Below are positions 1 to 7,192 of a stretch of 31,116 bases of DNA, in pieces. The DNA comes from Gemmatimonadales bacterium UBA4456 (GTDB taxonomy: Bacteria > Gemmatimonadota > Gemmatimonadetes > Longimicrobiales > Gaopeijiaceae). Location: assembly GCA_002390225.1 (NCBI GenBank), contig DGOW01000101.1:66106-97221 (forward strand), read 5' to 3'. Under the pieces are notes generated by a model, which made no database searches, was not told where the DNA came from, and saw only the letters and a program-made list of their open reading frames with translations. The position numbers and the translations under genes are program-made. Position 1 is the stretch's first letter; every line of letters begins with the position of its first letter.

Positions 1-212
1 AGCGTCTTCACCGTCAGTGTCTTCGCCAACCCGGGCACACCCTCCATGAGGACATGGCCATCGGCGAGCAATCCGATCAGGAGCCGCTCCACCATACGGT
101 CCTGCCCGACGATCACTCGGCCGACCTCACTGCGGAGACGGTCCACGAATTCGCTTTCCTGCTGGATCTTCTGCTGAATGACCTCAATGTCGAGGGTCTT
201 CGTCTCGGTCAT
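1..212 (-). CDS. MoxR-family AAA+ ATPase, N-terminal fragment
   Basis: The reverse strand reads an open frame from an ATG at 212 to the left edge, about 70 codons, so the gene continues outside the window. The product begins MTETKTLDIEVIQQK, then has VGRVIVGQDRMVERLLIGLL and the P-loop segment EGVPGLAKTLTVKT at about residues 57-70. The GQD...G.VLMEGVPGLAKT pattern is the hallmark of MoxR-type AAA+ ATPases (Walker A form GxPGxAKT). MoxR proteins are cytoplasmic chaperone-like ATPases, usually encoded beside DUF58 and von Willebrand factor A proteins; those partners would lie off the left edge. A GAGG a few bases upstream of the ATG serves as ribosome binding site. Walker B, sensor and arginine-finger regions are not visible, so activity cannot be judged. 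Confidence 0.93.
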   Translation of the reverse strand, partial: MTETKTLDIEVIQQKIQQESEFVDRLRSEVGRVIVGQDRMVERLLIGLLADGHVLMEGVPGLAKTLTVKT

Positions 213-542
213 GTCCTCACGCTCGGTGCAACGGAAGTACAGGCTTAGTCGGCCGCGATATGGTAATGGATGCGCGAGGTCGCGGAAGGGTTGGCTGCCC
301 AGGAACACGCCTTCAAACGTGGGCTCAGAGCGTCCTTTTTCGGTGACACTTCGCAGTCGATCAATAACGCTAACTTGCTGCTGCCAAACCTGTTACGCAC
401 CCGTTGACTTTCTGGCACGTAGACTGCCCCTGAAGGATGGCGTGAGTGGACCGCTGGCGGAGAGGCCGGCAGAGCATGGGGAAGGGCCCCGGCTCTCCAC
501 CGCGAGACCGGCATGACGCCGGTCCTGACAAGGGGAGGGACG
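213..542. other. 330-base intergenic stretch between divergent genes
   Basis: This stretch separates the moxR-like gene (-) from the secreted-protein gene (+) and should carry both promoters. I see no protein with recognisable features in any frame. A TTGACT at about 403-408 resembles a -35 box, but no convincing -10 follows at 16-18 bases, so no promoter is called. No RNA gene was recognised. Confidence 0.5.
531..537 (+). promoter_or_regulatory. Ribosome binding site for the secreted basic protein
   Basis: AGGGGAGGG runs up to just before the ATG at 543, at normal spacing. It selects that ATG over an in-frame ATG 30 bases earlier, which would put extra residues before the signal peptide. 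Confidence 0.6.
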
Positions 543-1106
543 ATGAACCGAGAACTGATTCTGGCCCTGACCGGCCTCGTGATGATCCTGCCGTTCGATG
601 CGGAGGCACAGCGTCGCAACCGCGGTGGAGATCGGGTGCGCGAGCGCGATAACCGAATCGAGCAGCTCGAGCCGATCCGTGCACCCGGACGCGTATATCG
701 AGTACGCCCCCGTCATCGTGACGTGCGCTCGAGGGTGGTCTACTCCAGTCACTCGAGGGCTTCGCGCTACTCCGTCGGTCATGTCTGGATGCAGGCCGAC
801 TTCGGGAACCTCCGATTCCGTGACCGCGGGATCTTCAGTCAACGCGTGGCTCTGATTAAGAACGATCTTCGAGATCTGCTCGGTCGCAACGCGGTGAATC
901 GGGTCAAGAACGCCGCCAATCGAGTGGGTATCCACGGCCCGATGCGCGGGCAGTGGGTTGGGGCCCGCGGTGGAGTCCGGATCCTCGTCGTGACGGTCGA
1001 CGGATTCGAGGTCGCCGAGTTCTTGGATCGGAACCGAGACGGCTTCGTCGACCAGGTCTACCTCATCGGGGAACGTCGACCCCGTCCGGCGGTGAGCCGG
1101 TGGTGA
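543..1106 (+). CDS. Secreted basic protein with an EF-hand-like loop, unknown function
   Basis: I do not recognise this 187-residue protein as a named family. The chosen ATG follows a purine-rich ribosome binding site and gives a clean signal peptide: MNREL, a hydrophobic core LILALTGLVMILPF, then AEA before QRR as the likely cleavage site. The mature protein is strongly basic, with many Arg in the first 60 residues, and probably binds an acidic partner or surface. Near the C-terminus, DRNRDGFVDQVYL has the DxNxDGxxD spacing of an EF-hand or dockerin calcium loop; a single such loop is suggestive only. The segment before it (GVRILVVTVDGFEVAEFL) looks like a short beta-rich domain. The gene stands alone and is followed by an intrinsic terminator 25 bases downstream, so it is probably monocistronic. 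Confidence 0.72.
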   Translation: MNRELILALTGLVMILPFDAEAQRRNRGGDRVRERDNRIEQLEPIRAPGRVYRVRPRHRDVRSRVVYSSHSRASRYSVGHVWMQADFGNLRFRDRGIFSQRVALIKNDLRDLLGRNAVNRVKNAANRVGIHGPMRGQWVGARGGVRILVVTVDGFEVAEFLDRNRDGFVDQVYLIGERRPRPAVSRW

Positions 1107-1131
1107 GTCGTACGGATCGCCCCGACGGGTA

Positions 1132-1165
1132 AGTCCCACGGACCAGAGGGCCCGTGGGGCTTTTT
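1132..1165 (+). terminator. Rho-independent terminator after the secreted basic protein
   Basis: The left arm at 1132-1141 (AGTCCCACGG) pairs with 1152-1161 (CCGTGGGGCT), allowing one G-T pair, around a 10-base loop. A run of five T (1161-1165) follows. It lies 25 bases after the stop of the + strand gene. It could also affect the converging gene that ends at 1215, but the T tract orients it for the + strand. Confidence 0.8.
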
Positions 1166-1214
1166 CGTTCGTACAGCGCCCGGGCGACTGTTTTTGCCTC
1201 GCTAAAGCGGTCGG

Positions 1215-2414
1215 TCAGAAGCGCGCTCGGAAGAGCTCGAAGCGCAGGCCGGGGACCCAGTCCGGGCGACCGTCATCGAGATCGATAGGTATCGCGGTCG
1301 GGATCGGCATGGGCGTACCCAGGCGCCATCCTCCATCCGAGTAGCCGAGCAGCGACAGGCCGTCACCACCTCCAGGCGCGCTACCGGGCACACCGTCGTG
1401 GCCTCGAGTGGCGACCGTCGCGATCGCCAGACCGGTCACGCTCGACACGAGCGGAATCGCAATCACGGCGTTGTCGCCCGGTCTCGTGAGGAGATCGATC
1501 CCCAGCCCCACTAGGCCACCGCCAAGTGCACCAAGGTTCATCAGCCGAACCCGAGAGCGGGACACATCATACGAGGAGCCGAGAAGTTCACCTGCGAAAA
1601 GCCCGGCGTTGCCGCCCAGAAGGCTCGCGAGGAGCACACCGTCGCTATCACCCCCGTCATCGCCATCGAGGGCCGAGGCCAGCATCCCACCGTAGATCGT
1701 GCCCCACGTGGACCCTCCCTGGGCAGCGCTGGAGACGCCTGACCGGACCGGATTGCGCGCGATCACGGCACCGGTCGCGATCCCGGCGAGACCTCCTAAG
1801 ATCATCGCGGTCAAGACCTCCTCGCTGTTGTTATCCGTCTGGTAGCACCCGTACTGGGAGCAAACCTCATCCTGACCGATCCCGAGAAGGTCCGTCCAAC
1901 CCTGTCCCTGCCATGACCCCCAGATGCCACCCCAAGAGATCGCTCTCGCCTGTCCCTCCGTGTACTGCTGGCTGCGTTGTGCAGCGAGCGCGGAGAAGAG
2001 GCCAAGGGGCACGCCGGCCAACAGGCCGGCGCCGTATGCCTCCGAACTGCCTGCGCCGAGCGCCGCTGGGACCGCAACCCCGAGCCATAACCCGTACAGG
2101 GTTCCGAACACGGGCAGTTCCAACCGGCTCATTCGATCCGAGCGCTCGGCGCCCGGACGGATCAGCCGCTCCAGAGCCTCATCAGCCGCGACGGTGCCGG
2201 GGTAGCGCTCGGAGATATGTAGGTACAGTGCTCGTGCGAGGTCCCCGTCTCCCTGCGCCTCGAACTCGATGGCGGTACGGAGCAGCACGGCAGCTGCATC
2301 CCCCGGCGCGACCTGCGCCGAAGAAGGCTCGGGAACCATCAGCGTGGTCACCGAAGTAATCGTCAGCAGCGACAGCACCCGTAAGACGCGGAGTGCTCGG
2401 ACCCAATCGGTCAT
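1215..2414 (-). CDS. Exported glycine-rich envelope protein with TPR-like N-terminus
   Basis: About 399 residues if started at the ATG at 2414 (MTDWVRALRVLRVL), which gives a signal peptide ending near PSSAQ. In-frame TTG at 2444 and ATG at 2423 are alternatives, and none has a well-placed ribosome binding site. After the signal, roughly residues 40-85 form a helical hairpin (LLRTAIEFEAQGDGDLARAL, then HISERYPGTVAADEAL) like the tetratricopeptide unit of YbgF-type periplasmic proteins. The remainder has six or so Gly/Ala/Leu-rich hydrophobic segments with glycine-zipper spacing (for example ILGGLAGIATGAVIA and LGALGGGLVGLGIDLL), separated by polar acidic loops including DGDDGGDSDG. The C-terminus ends in Phe, a feature of many outer-membrane proteins. 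No named family recognised; an envelope or outer-membrane location is inferred. Confidence 0.72.
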   Translation of the reverse strand: MTDWVRALRVLRVLSLLTITSVTTLMVPEPSSAQVAPGDAAAVLLRTAIEFEAQGDGDLARALYLHISERYPGTVAADEALERLIRPGAERSDRMSRLELPVFGTLYGLWLGVAVPAALGAGSSEAYGAGLLAGVPLGLFSALAAQRSQQYTEGQARAISWGGIWGSWQGQGWTDLLGIGQDEVCSQYGCYQTDNNSEEVLTAMILGGLAGIATGAVIARNPVRSGVSSAAQGGSTWGTIYGGMLASALDGDDGGDSDGVLLASLLGGNAGLFAGELLGSSYDVSRSRVRLMNLGALGGGLVGLGIDLLTRPGDNAVIAIPLVSSVTGLAIATVATRGHDGVPGSAPGGGDGLSLLGYSDGGWRLGTPMPIPTAIPIDLDDGRPDWVPGLRFELFRARF

Positions 2415-2494
2415 GATCAGCATGTCTGCTTGTACGTTCGCCAACTCCTGAAAGTTGCGCGGCCGTCAATCCTCCAGGTTCGGTTCCGCGCACA

Positions 2495-2500
2495 TATACT
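2495..2500 (+). promoter_or_regulatory. Candidate -10 box for the oxidase-hydroxylase-amidase operon
   Basis: TATACT matches five of six bases of the sigma-70 -10 consensus and sits 43 bases before the GTG start at 2544, in the divergent gap. No good -35 box is present at 16-18 bases upstream, so this is a weak call. Confidence 0.25.
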
Positions 2501-2543
2501 TCCCTTCTTCCTGCAGTGTTCGACTCCAGCGGCCTGTGACAGC

Positions 2544-3686
2544 GTGACCACCCACTCCTCCGACGTCGTCGTAATCGGCTCAGGTATCAACGGTGCCTCG
2601 TGTGCCTGGCACCTGGCTGATCGGGGCCTTTCCGTCACGGTAGTCGAGAAAGACGCCGGGCCCGCGATGGGATCCACCGGCAAGAGTGCCGCCGGTGTGC
2701 GCGTGCAGTTCACGACCGCGCCGAACATCCGTCTGTCGCTCTACTCCCTCCCGATCTTTCGGACCTTCGAGGAGCGCTTCGGCAAGGATATCGGATATCG
2801 CGATATCGGGTACCTCCTTCTGGTGCCCGAGGAGCGCTGGGAGACGCACCTCGAGTCCGTCCGACTCCAGCACGAGCTCGGAGCGCCGGTCGACGTCCTC
2901 GATCCGGTCGAGGCGCAGCGTTACGTCCCGTTCGCGACCCACGGGCTGGCTGGTGCGACCTATGGACCCTGGGACGGAATCATTGATCCGCACATGGCAT
3001 GCCTCGCATGGGTGGAGATGGCGAAGGAACTCGGTGTCGACTTCCGTATGAACACGCCCGTGACGGATCTGCGCCCCGCAGGACAGGGATGGCTGGTCGA
3101 AAGCGGTGCGGAACGATTCTCGTGTCGCTGGATCGTCAACGCCGCCGGCGCGTGGTCGGGTGCGATCGGCACCCTGACAGGCCTGGACGTCCCGGTGGGA
3201 CCGAAGCGCATCCAGATCTTCCTTTCCGCTCCCATCGAGGACGAGCGGACATATCCGCTGACCATCGACCTTTCTACGGGTGTCTACGTCCGCTCCGAGC
3301 TGGACCGCGTTCTCTTCGGACTCGACAATCTCGACCAGGCCTTCGGGTTCACCGAAGGGGTCGATCAGGAGTGGCTCGAACACGTCCTGCTGACCGGTGT
3401 CGATCGTTTCCCCTGGTGGGAAGAGATGGGAATCGACATGGGCGGAAGCTGGTGGGGATACTACGGAGTCAGCCCTGACAATAGCCCGATCATCGGTCCG
3501 AACCCGGGCGCGGATGGCTGGATTGATGCCTGTGGCTTCTCGGGGCACGGCATCATGCACGCGCCGGCGACCGGGGTCGCAGTGGCAGAGATGATCGCCG
3601 ACGGCCAGACTAGCACCGTCGACGTCGATCACTTCCGACACTCACGCTTCGGCGAAGACGTGCCGGTCGAGTCCAACATCTTCTAG
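2544..3686 (+). CDS. FAD-dependent oxidoreductase, DAO / sarcosine oxidase beta-like
   Basis: A 380-residue flavoenzyme of the D-amino-acid oxidase (DAO) fold. The GTG at 2544 is chosen because the dinucleotide-binding beta strand should start within about ten residues of the N-terminus: VVVIGSGINGASCAWHLADR is the FAD Rossmann motif (GxGxxG plus a downstream Glu in VVEKD). STGKSAAGVR follows, matching the segment that contacts the flavin in sarcosine oxidase-like enzymes. The C-terminal part has GYYGVSPDNSPIIGPNPG and ACGFSGHGIMHAPATG, the conserved FAD-closing motif of this family. Such enzymes oxidise secondary or primary amines of amino acids (sarcosine, proline, glycine, opines). The substrate cannot be read from sequence. 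No signal peptide; cytoplasmic or peripheral. It is first of three closely spaced + strand genes. No Shine-Dalgarno is evident at the GTG. Confidence 0.88.
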   Translation: MTTHSSDVVVIGSGINGASCAWHLADRGLSVTVVEKDAGPAMGSTGKSAAGVRVQFTTAPNIRLSLYSLPIFRTFEERFGKDIGYRDIGYLLLVPEERWETHLESVRLQHELGAPVDVLDPVEAQRYVPFATHGLAGATYGPWDGIIDPHMACLAWVEMAKELGVDFRMNTPVTDLRPAGQGWLVESGAERFSCRWIVNAAGAWSGAIGTLTGLDVPVGPKRIQIFLSAPIEDERTYPLTIDLSTGVYVRSELDRVLFGLDNLDQAFGFTEGVDQEWLEHVLLTGVDRFPWWEEMGIDMGGSWWGYYGVSPDNSPIIGPNPGADGWIDACGFSGHGIMHAPATGVAVAEMIADGQTSTVDVDHFRHSRFGEDVPVESNIF

Positions 3687-3704
3687 ACGGACAGGTCCTC
3701 CGGG

Positions 3705-4526
3705 ATGGACACCCTCCTCCTCTTCTTCGAGCACATACCCACCTGGCAGAGGCTCCTCTGGGTGATGACCTGCCTGGGGCTCAGCTGGGTTCTCGAAGGC
3801 AGCCTGCCGCTGGTGCAGTTCACGTACCGGAAGTGGAAGCACGCAGGGGCCAATTTCGTCTTCCTAGGCACCACGCTCGCCATCAACGCCGCATTCTCCG
3901 CCCTCTCGATCGGCGCCGTCGCGTGGACGGCGGCCTCTGGATTCGGGCTCCTGTACCTCTTCGAGCTTCCGGTTCTTGCCGAGATGCTAATCGCAATCGT
4001 GGTGCTGGATCTGACCGCACAGTATTTCGCGCATTGGTTGCTGCACCGGGTGAAATTCCTGTGGCGCTTCCATGTCGTGCATCACAGCGACACCAAGGTG
4101 GACGCAACCACAGGGACGCGGCTGCATCCGGGTGACTTCGCCGTGCGCGAGATGATCGCGCTCTGCGCCCTGGTCGCGACGGGGGCACCTCTCGCCTTCT
4201 ACGTCGTGTACCGTCTGACCACGATCCTCTTCACCTTCCTCACGCACGCGAACATCTCGCCCCCACGATGGCTGGACGCGTCACTGAGCCTCGTCTTCGT
4301 GACGCCGAACATGCACAAATTCCACCATCACTTCGAGCGGCCGTGGACCGATAAGAACTACGGTGGGATCCTGTCGATCTGGGATCGCGTGTTCGGAACG
4401 TTCGTCTACGGTGATCCCCTCGACGTCGTGTACGGCGTGGACGTCGCGGATCCCACCTTCGATGAAGACGTCGGTCACCAGATGAAGCTGCCGTTCCAGA
4501 GAGGAGCCGGGCTGGATCGTGAATAG
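3705..4526 (+). CDS. Membrane di-iron fatty acid hydroxylase / sterol desaturase family protein
   Basis: A 273-residue integral membrane protein of the fatty acid hydroxylase superfamily (ERG3/SUR2/CarF-like fold). The iron-binding histidine clusters are present: H110xxxH114 (HWLLH), H123xxHH127 (HVVHH), and H204xxHHH (HKFHHH) at about 204-209, with H141 and H181 between them. Hydrophobic segments lie at about 15-40, 50-75, 85-108 and 150-180. These enzymes use O2 and two electrons at a di-iron site to hydroxylate or desaturate a lipid. It starts 18 bases after the oxidase stop, and its 3' end overlaps the amidase start by 8 bases, so the three are probably co-transcribed. The substrate is open: fatty acid, carotenoid, sterol or hopanoid. 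An N-terminal ATG with an AGG-containing ribosome binding site supports the start. Confidence 0.9.
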   Translation: MDTLLLFFEHIPTWQRLLWVMTCLGLSWVLEGSLPLVQFTYRKWKHAGANFVFLGTTLAINAAFSALSIGAVAWTAASGFGLLYLFELPVLAEMLIAIVVLDLTAQYFAHWLLHRVKFLWRFHVVHHSDTKVDATTGTRLHPGDFAVREMIALCALVATGAPLAFYVVYRLTTILFTFLTHANISPPRWLDASLSLVFVTPNMHKFHHHFERPWTDKNYGGILSIWDRVFGTFVYGDPLDVVYGVDVADPTFDEDVGHQMKLPFQRGAGLDRE

Positions 4527-6258
4527 CCGGGGCCTCTGGGCGGAGAGCCGGCAACCCGCGCTCCGACTCGTGGGCCTGACTGCCCTGGTGGTCACCCTGA
4601 CGGCTTGCGAGCCCGCGTTCGTCGTGGAGGAAGCGACGGTTGCCGAGATCCATCAGGCCATGACAGAGGGTCGGATTACGGCCGAGGCGCTGGTAAAGCA
4701 CTACCTCGACCGCATCGAGGCATACGACAAGCAGGGCCCATCGATCAACTCACTGATCACGGTCAGCCTTACCGCGCTCGATCGTGCCCGGACACTCGAT
4801 GCGGCTTTGGCGTCCAGCGGTCTGACGGGGCCGCTTCACGGTATCCCCGTGATCGTCAAGGACAACTACGACACGTACGACTTACCAACCACGAACGGCA
4901 TCCTGGCACTCAAGCATGCGGTCCCGCCCGACGACGCATATCACGTCGCCCGATTGCGCGACGCCGGCGCGATCATCCTCGCCAAGTCCAACCTCGCCGA
5001 GTTCGCGACGAGCGGCGCGTATTCGGTGTCGTCGGTACTACCGGGCTTCTCCAGAAACCCGTACGACACTCGTCGTGTGACGGCCGGATCGAGTGGCGGC
5101 ACGGCGGCGGCCATCGCGGCCAACCTCGGCACAGTGGGCCTGGGCACAGACACGGGCTCTTCGATCCGGGGCCCCTCGTCCCATCAGGCCCTGGTCGGCT
5201 TTCGGCCTACCATGGGACTCTCCAGCCGGGACGGTATCGCTCCCCTGAACGGCGGGCGCGATGTCGGTGGGCCAATGGCGCGCTCCGTGGAGGACGCAGT
5301 CCGGGTGCTCGAGGTCATCGTCGGCTACGATGAGGCTGATACCGTGACCGCCCGGAGCAATGACGTACGGCCCGACGGATACCTGCAGTTTCTTCGCGCG
5401 GATGGGCTGCAGGGAAAGCGCATTGGGGTTCTTCGGCGCTTCTTCGAAGTCCCGGACGCGGAGCAGACAGGGCCGGAGCCCACACCGGTGGAGCAGGACG
5501 AAGGCGAGAATCAGGGCAACACCGCGGACCAGGACCAAGCATCAGATCAGGCCGCCAGCTCTACCCAGGAACAACAGCAGGAACAACAGCAGGAGGAACG
5601 TGAGCCGACCAGGGTACACCCGGAAGTCCTCGCTCTTCTCGAAGCGGCACTGCTTGATATGGAGGCCGCAGGTGCGACGATCGTCGACAGCATCGACATC
5701 CCGCAGATGGACTCACTCCGGGGTGCCTTCCCCAGCGTACCACGCTTCCGGTACGACTTCGACGCCTACCTGGCGACGCGCCCCGGAGCGCCGAGATCGA
5801 CCATGGAAGAGATCCTGGAGTCGGGAGACTTCCACCCCTGGCTTCGGTCGTCACTGCAGAACGCAGTCGACGAGGAGTGGAAGGGGGCACCCTGGGAGCA
5901 CGAGAACTGGGACGAGTGGGTACAAGTGACGCTGGATCTCGGGGCAGCAGTCACCGCGGCGATGGACTCTGCAGGAGTCGACGTGCTTGTGTACCCGACC
6001 TACAACTACCCCGCCCGGCTCATCGGGGACCTGAATACCACATACGGCGCGAACAGCGGCACGCTCTCACCCCCTACGGGCTTCCCTGCGTTCAACGTGC
6101 CCATGGGCGTCGTACCGGGCGACCTACCCTCGGGTCTGCAGATCCTCGGGCGAGCGTTCGCGGAGGGGACGATGATCGAAATCGCGTACGCTTACGAACA
6201 GGCGACGCTGCACCGTAGACCGCCTGAGAGCACGCCACCCATCGCTCGACCTCGATAA
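4519..6258 (+). CDS. Amidase-signature lipoprotein with a Gln-rich insertion
   Basis: A 579-residue amidase-signature hydrolase. The GTG start at 4519 overlaps the upstream stop by 8 bases. LTALVVTLTAC near residues 20-30 is a lipoprotein signal with a lipobox Cys, so the enzyme should be membrane-anchored outside the cytoplasm. The Ser-Ser-Lys catalytic set is visible: K114 in PVIVKDNYD, Ser191/Ser192 in AGSSGGTAAA, and the nucleophile S215 in GTDTGSSIRGPSS. The last motif is usually GGSIR, here GSSIR. Family members hydrolyse carboxamides or amide-like bonds of amino-acid or peptide derivatives. Between about residues 313 and 363 sits a polar, Gln/Glu-rich low-complexity stretch that interrupts the enzyme fold; it is an insertion relative to ordinary amidases. 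Linkage to an amino-acid oxidase suggests the operon handles nitrogenous compounds, but this is inference. Confidence 0.9.
   Translation: MNSRGLWAESRQPALRLVGLTALVVTLTACEPAFVVEEATVAEIHQAMTEGRITAEALVKHYLDRIEAYDKQGPSINSLITVSLTALDRARTLDAALASSGLTGPLHGIPVIVKDNYDTYDLPTTNGILALKHAVPPDDAYHVARLRDAGAIILAKSNLAEFATSGAYSVSSVLPGFSRNPYDTRRVTAGSSGGTAAAIAANLGTVGLGTDTGSSIRGPSSHQALVGFRPTMGLSSRDGIAPLNGGRDVGGPMARSVEDAVRVLEVIVGYDEADTVTARSNDVRPDGYLQFLRADGLQGKRIGVLRRFFEVPDAEQTGPEPTPVEQDEGENQGNTADQDQASDQAASSTQEQQQEQQQEEREPTRVHPEVLALLEAALLDMEAAGATIVDSIDIPQMDSLRGAFPSVPRFRYDFDAYLATRPGAPRSTMEEILESGDFHPWLRSSLQNAVDEEWKGAPWEHENWDEWVQVTLDLGAAVTAAMDSAGVDVLVYPTYNYPARLIGDLNTTYGANSGTLSPPTGFPAFNVPMGVVPGDLPSGLQILGRAFAEGTMIEIAYAYEQATLHRRPPESTPPIARPR
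5569..5592 (+). repeat. 12-base tandem duplication inside the amidase gene
   Basis: GAACAACAGCAG occurs twice in direct succession (5569-5580 and 5581-5592), encoding EQQQ twice. It sits inside the Gln-rich insertion and keeps the frame. Slippage-driven expansion is the likely origin. Confidence 0.85.
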
Positions 6259-6281
6259 CCGGAGCGACCCGCTACTCGGTT
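6257..6281. terminator. Possible bidirectional hairpin between amidase and PanE-like gene
   Basis: AACCGGAG (6257-6264) can pair with CTCGGTT (6275-6281) as seven base pairs with one bulged G around a 10-base loop. It spans both stop codons of the two converging genes. There is no T tract on either side, so function as an intrinsic terminator is uncertain. Confidence 0.3.
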
Positions 6282-7192
6282 CCCCGCGTGTACTCCGTTT
6301 CCGCGAGCTGTACGATCAGCGTCCCGGCGTCGTGCAAGGGCGTCGGGACGCCATGCGCACGACCGAGTCGGGAGATCTCCTCGCCAAGATCGCCCATCTC
6401 CGTGCGACGTCTCAGGTTCAAGTCGTGGATGACGCTTGGAAAGAAGTCGTCTGGAAATCGATCGAGTGTCGCGTCGATTTTCGCGTTTGTTTCTGTTGGA
6501 ATCGCTACGCCGCTCGCGCGGCCCACATTCAGTACCTCGGCGATCGCCAGCCTCTGCAGATCCACCCCGAATGGATGGGCACGGACCGATCCCATGTTTC
6601 GTTCGCCAAGCGCGCACAGTACGGAAAGCGAGCAGACGACCGCCATCTTCTCCCATAGCTCGACCCGGATGTCGTCAACCACCTCGATCGCCACGAGCGT
6701 GCCGTCGAACGCCTGACGGACGCGGTCGACCGGACCCGCTTCGGCGTCGAGTACGATGCGCTGGTGAGAGGCCTTTCGCTCGACCACGCCGGGCTCGACC
6801 CGAAACGAAGTCATATAGGCGACGCCATCGGCCAGGGTATCCCTGGAGATACCGCAGGCCTCCATACGATCAACCGCAGTGATCCCATTGAGGAGAGAGA
6901 CGATGTGTGCCCCTCGTGCCGCCAGATGGGACAGCTGATCGGCGACCTGGTCGAGTGAGAAGGTCTTAGTAACCAGGAGCGCCAGATCAGCGCCCTCGAC
7001 CTCGAAAGCCGATCCCACACAACGGACCGCCACCTGAAAGTCACCGGCATGACTACGCACCTCGAGCCCATTCGCCTCGATCGCAGTTCGGTGCTCACCC
7101 CGCACGACAAGGGTGACGTCGTTCCCCGCCTGCGCCAGGACCGCGCCCACATAGCTCCCGAGCCCCCCGGCCCCTACGACGACGACCCTCAC
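6272..7192 (-). CDS. Ketopantoate reductase family protein (PanE/ApbA-like)
   Basis: A 306-residue NADP-dependent reductase-type protein. The GTG at 7192 overlaps the ilvD stop as GTGA and puts the Rossmann motif VVVVGAGGLGSYVGAVLAQ at the extreme N-terminus, as expected; a longer upstream frame exists but would precede the nucleotide-binding strand. VTKTFSLDQVADQL carries the Lys expected in the catalytic domain, and the C-terminal domain has VELWEKMAVVCS and NLRRRTEMGDLGEEI, followed by HGVPTPLHD, all typical of the family. Ketopantoate reductase makes pantoate for coenzyme A. The usual W.K...N...N pattern around the C-terminal Lys is not kept: the Asn positions are replaced by hydrophobic or Ser residues. 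It may therefore be a paralogue acting on another 2-ketoacid. Coupling to ilvD, which makes 2-ketoisovalerate, the precursor of ketopantoate, favours a pantothenate or branched-chain role. Confidence 0.85.
   Translation of the reverse strand: MRVVVVGAGGLGSYVGAVLAQAGNDVTLVVRGEHRTAIEANGLEVRSHAGDFQVAVRCVGSAFEVEGADLALLVTKTFSLDQVADQLSHLAARGAHIVSLLNGITAVDRMEACGISRDTLADGVAYMTSFRVEPGVVERKASHQRIVLDAEAGPVDRVRQAFDGTLVAIEVVDDIRVELWEKMAVVCSLSVLCALGERNMGSVRAHPFGVDLQRLAIAEVLNVGRASGVAIPTETNAKIDATLDRFPDDFFPSVIHDLNLRRRTEMGDLGEEISRLGRAHGVPTPLHDAGTLIVQLAETEYTRGTE

Noticed and set aside
403..408. TTGACT as a -35 box for the secreted basic protein
   Set aside because: No -10-like sequence at proper spacing.
393..1139. 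A 248-codon - strand frame opposite the secreted basic protein
   Set aside because: No signal, domain or ribosome binding site; the + strand frame has all the expected features.
1526..2359. A 277-codon open frame on the + strand rich in Arg, Pro and Ser
   Set aside because: Antisense to the glycine-rich envelope protein; its composition is typical of out-of-frame high-GC translation.
2580..3641. A 353-codon open frame on the - strand
   Set aside because: It is antisense to the FAD oxidoreductase, whose Rossmann and C-terminal motifs are unmistakable; the shadow frame has none.
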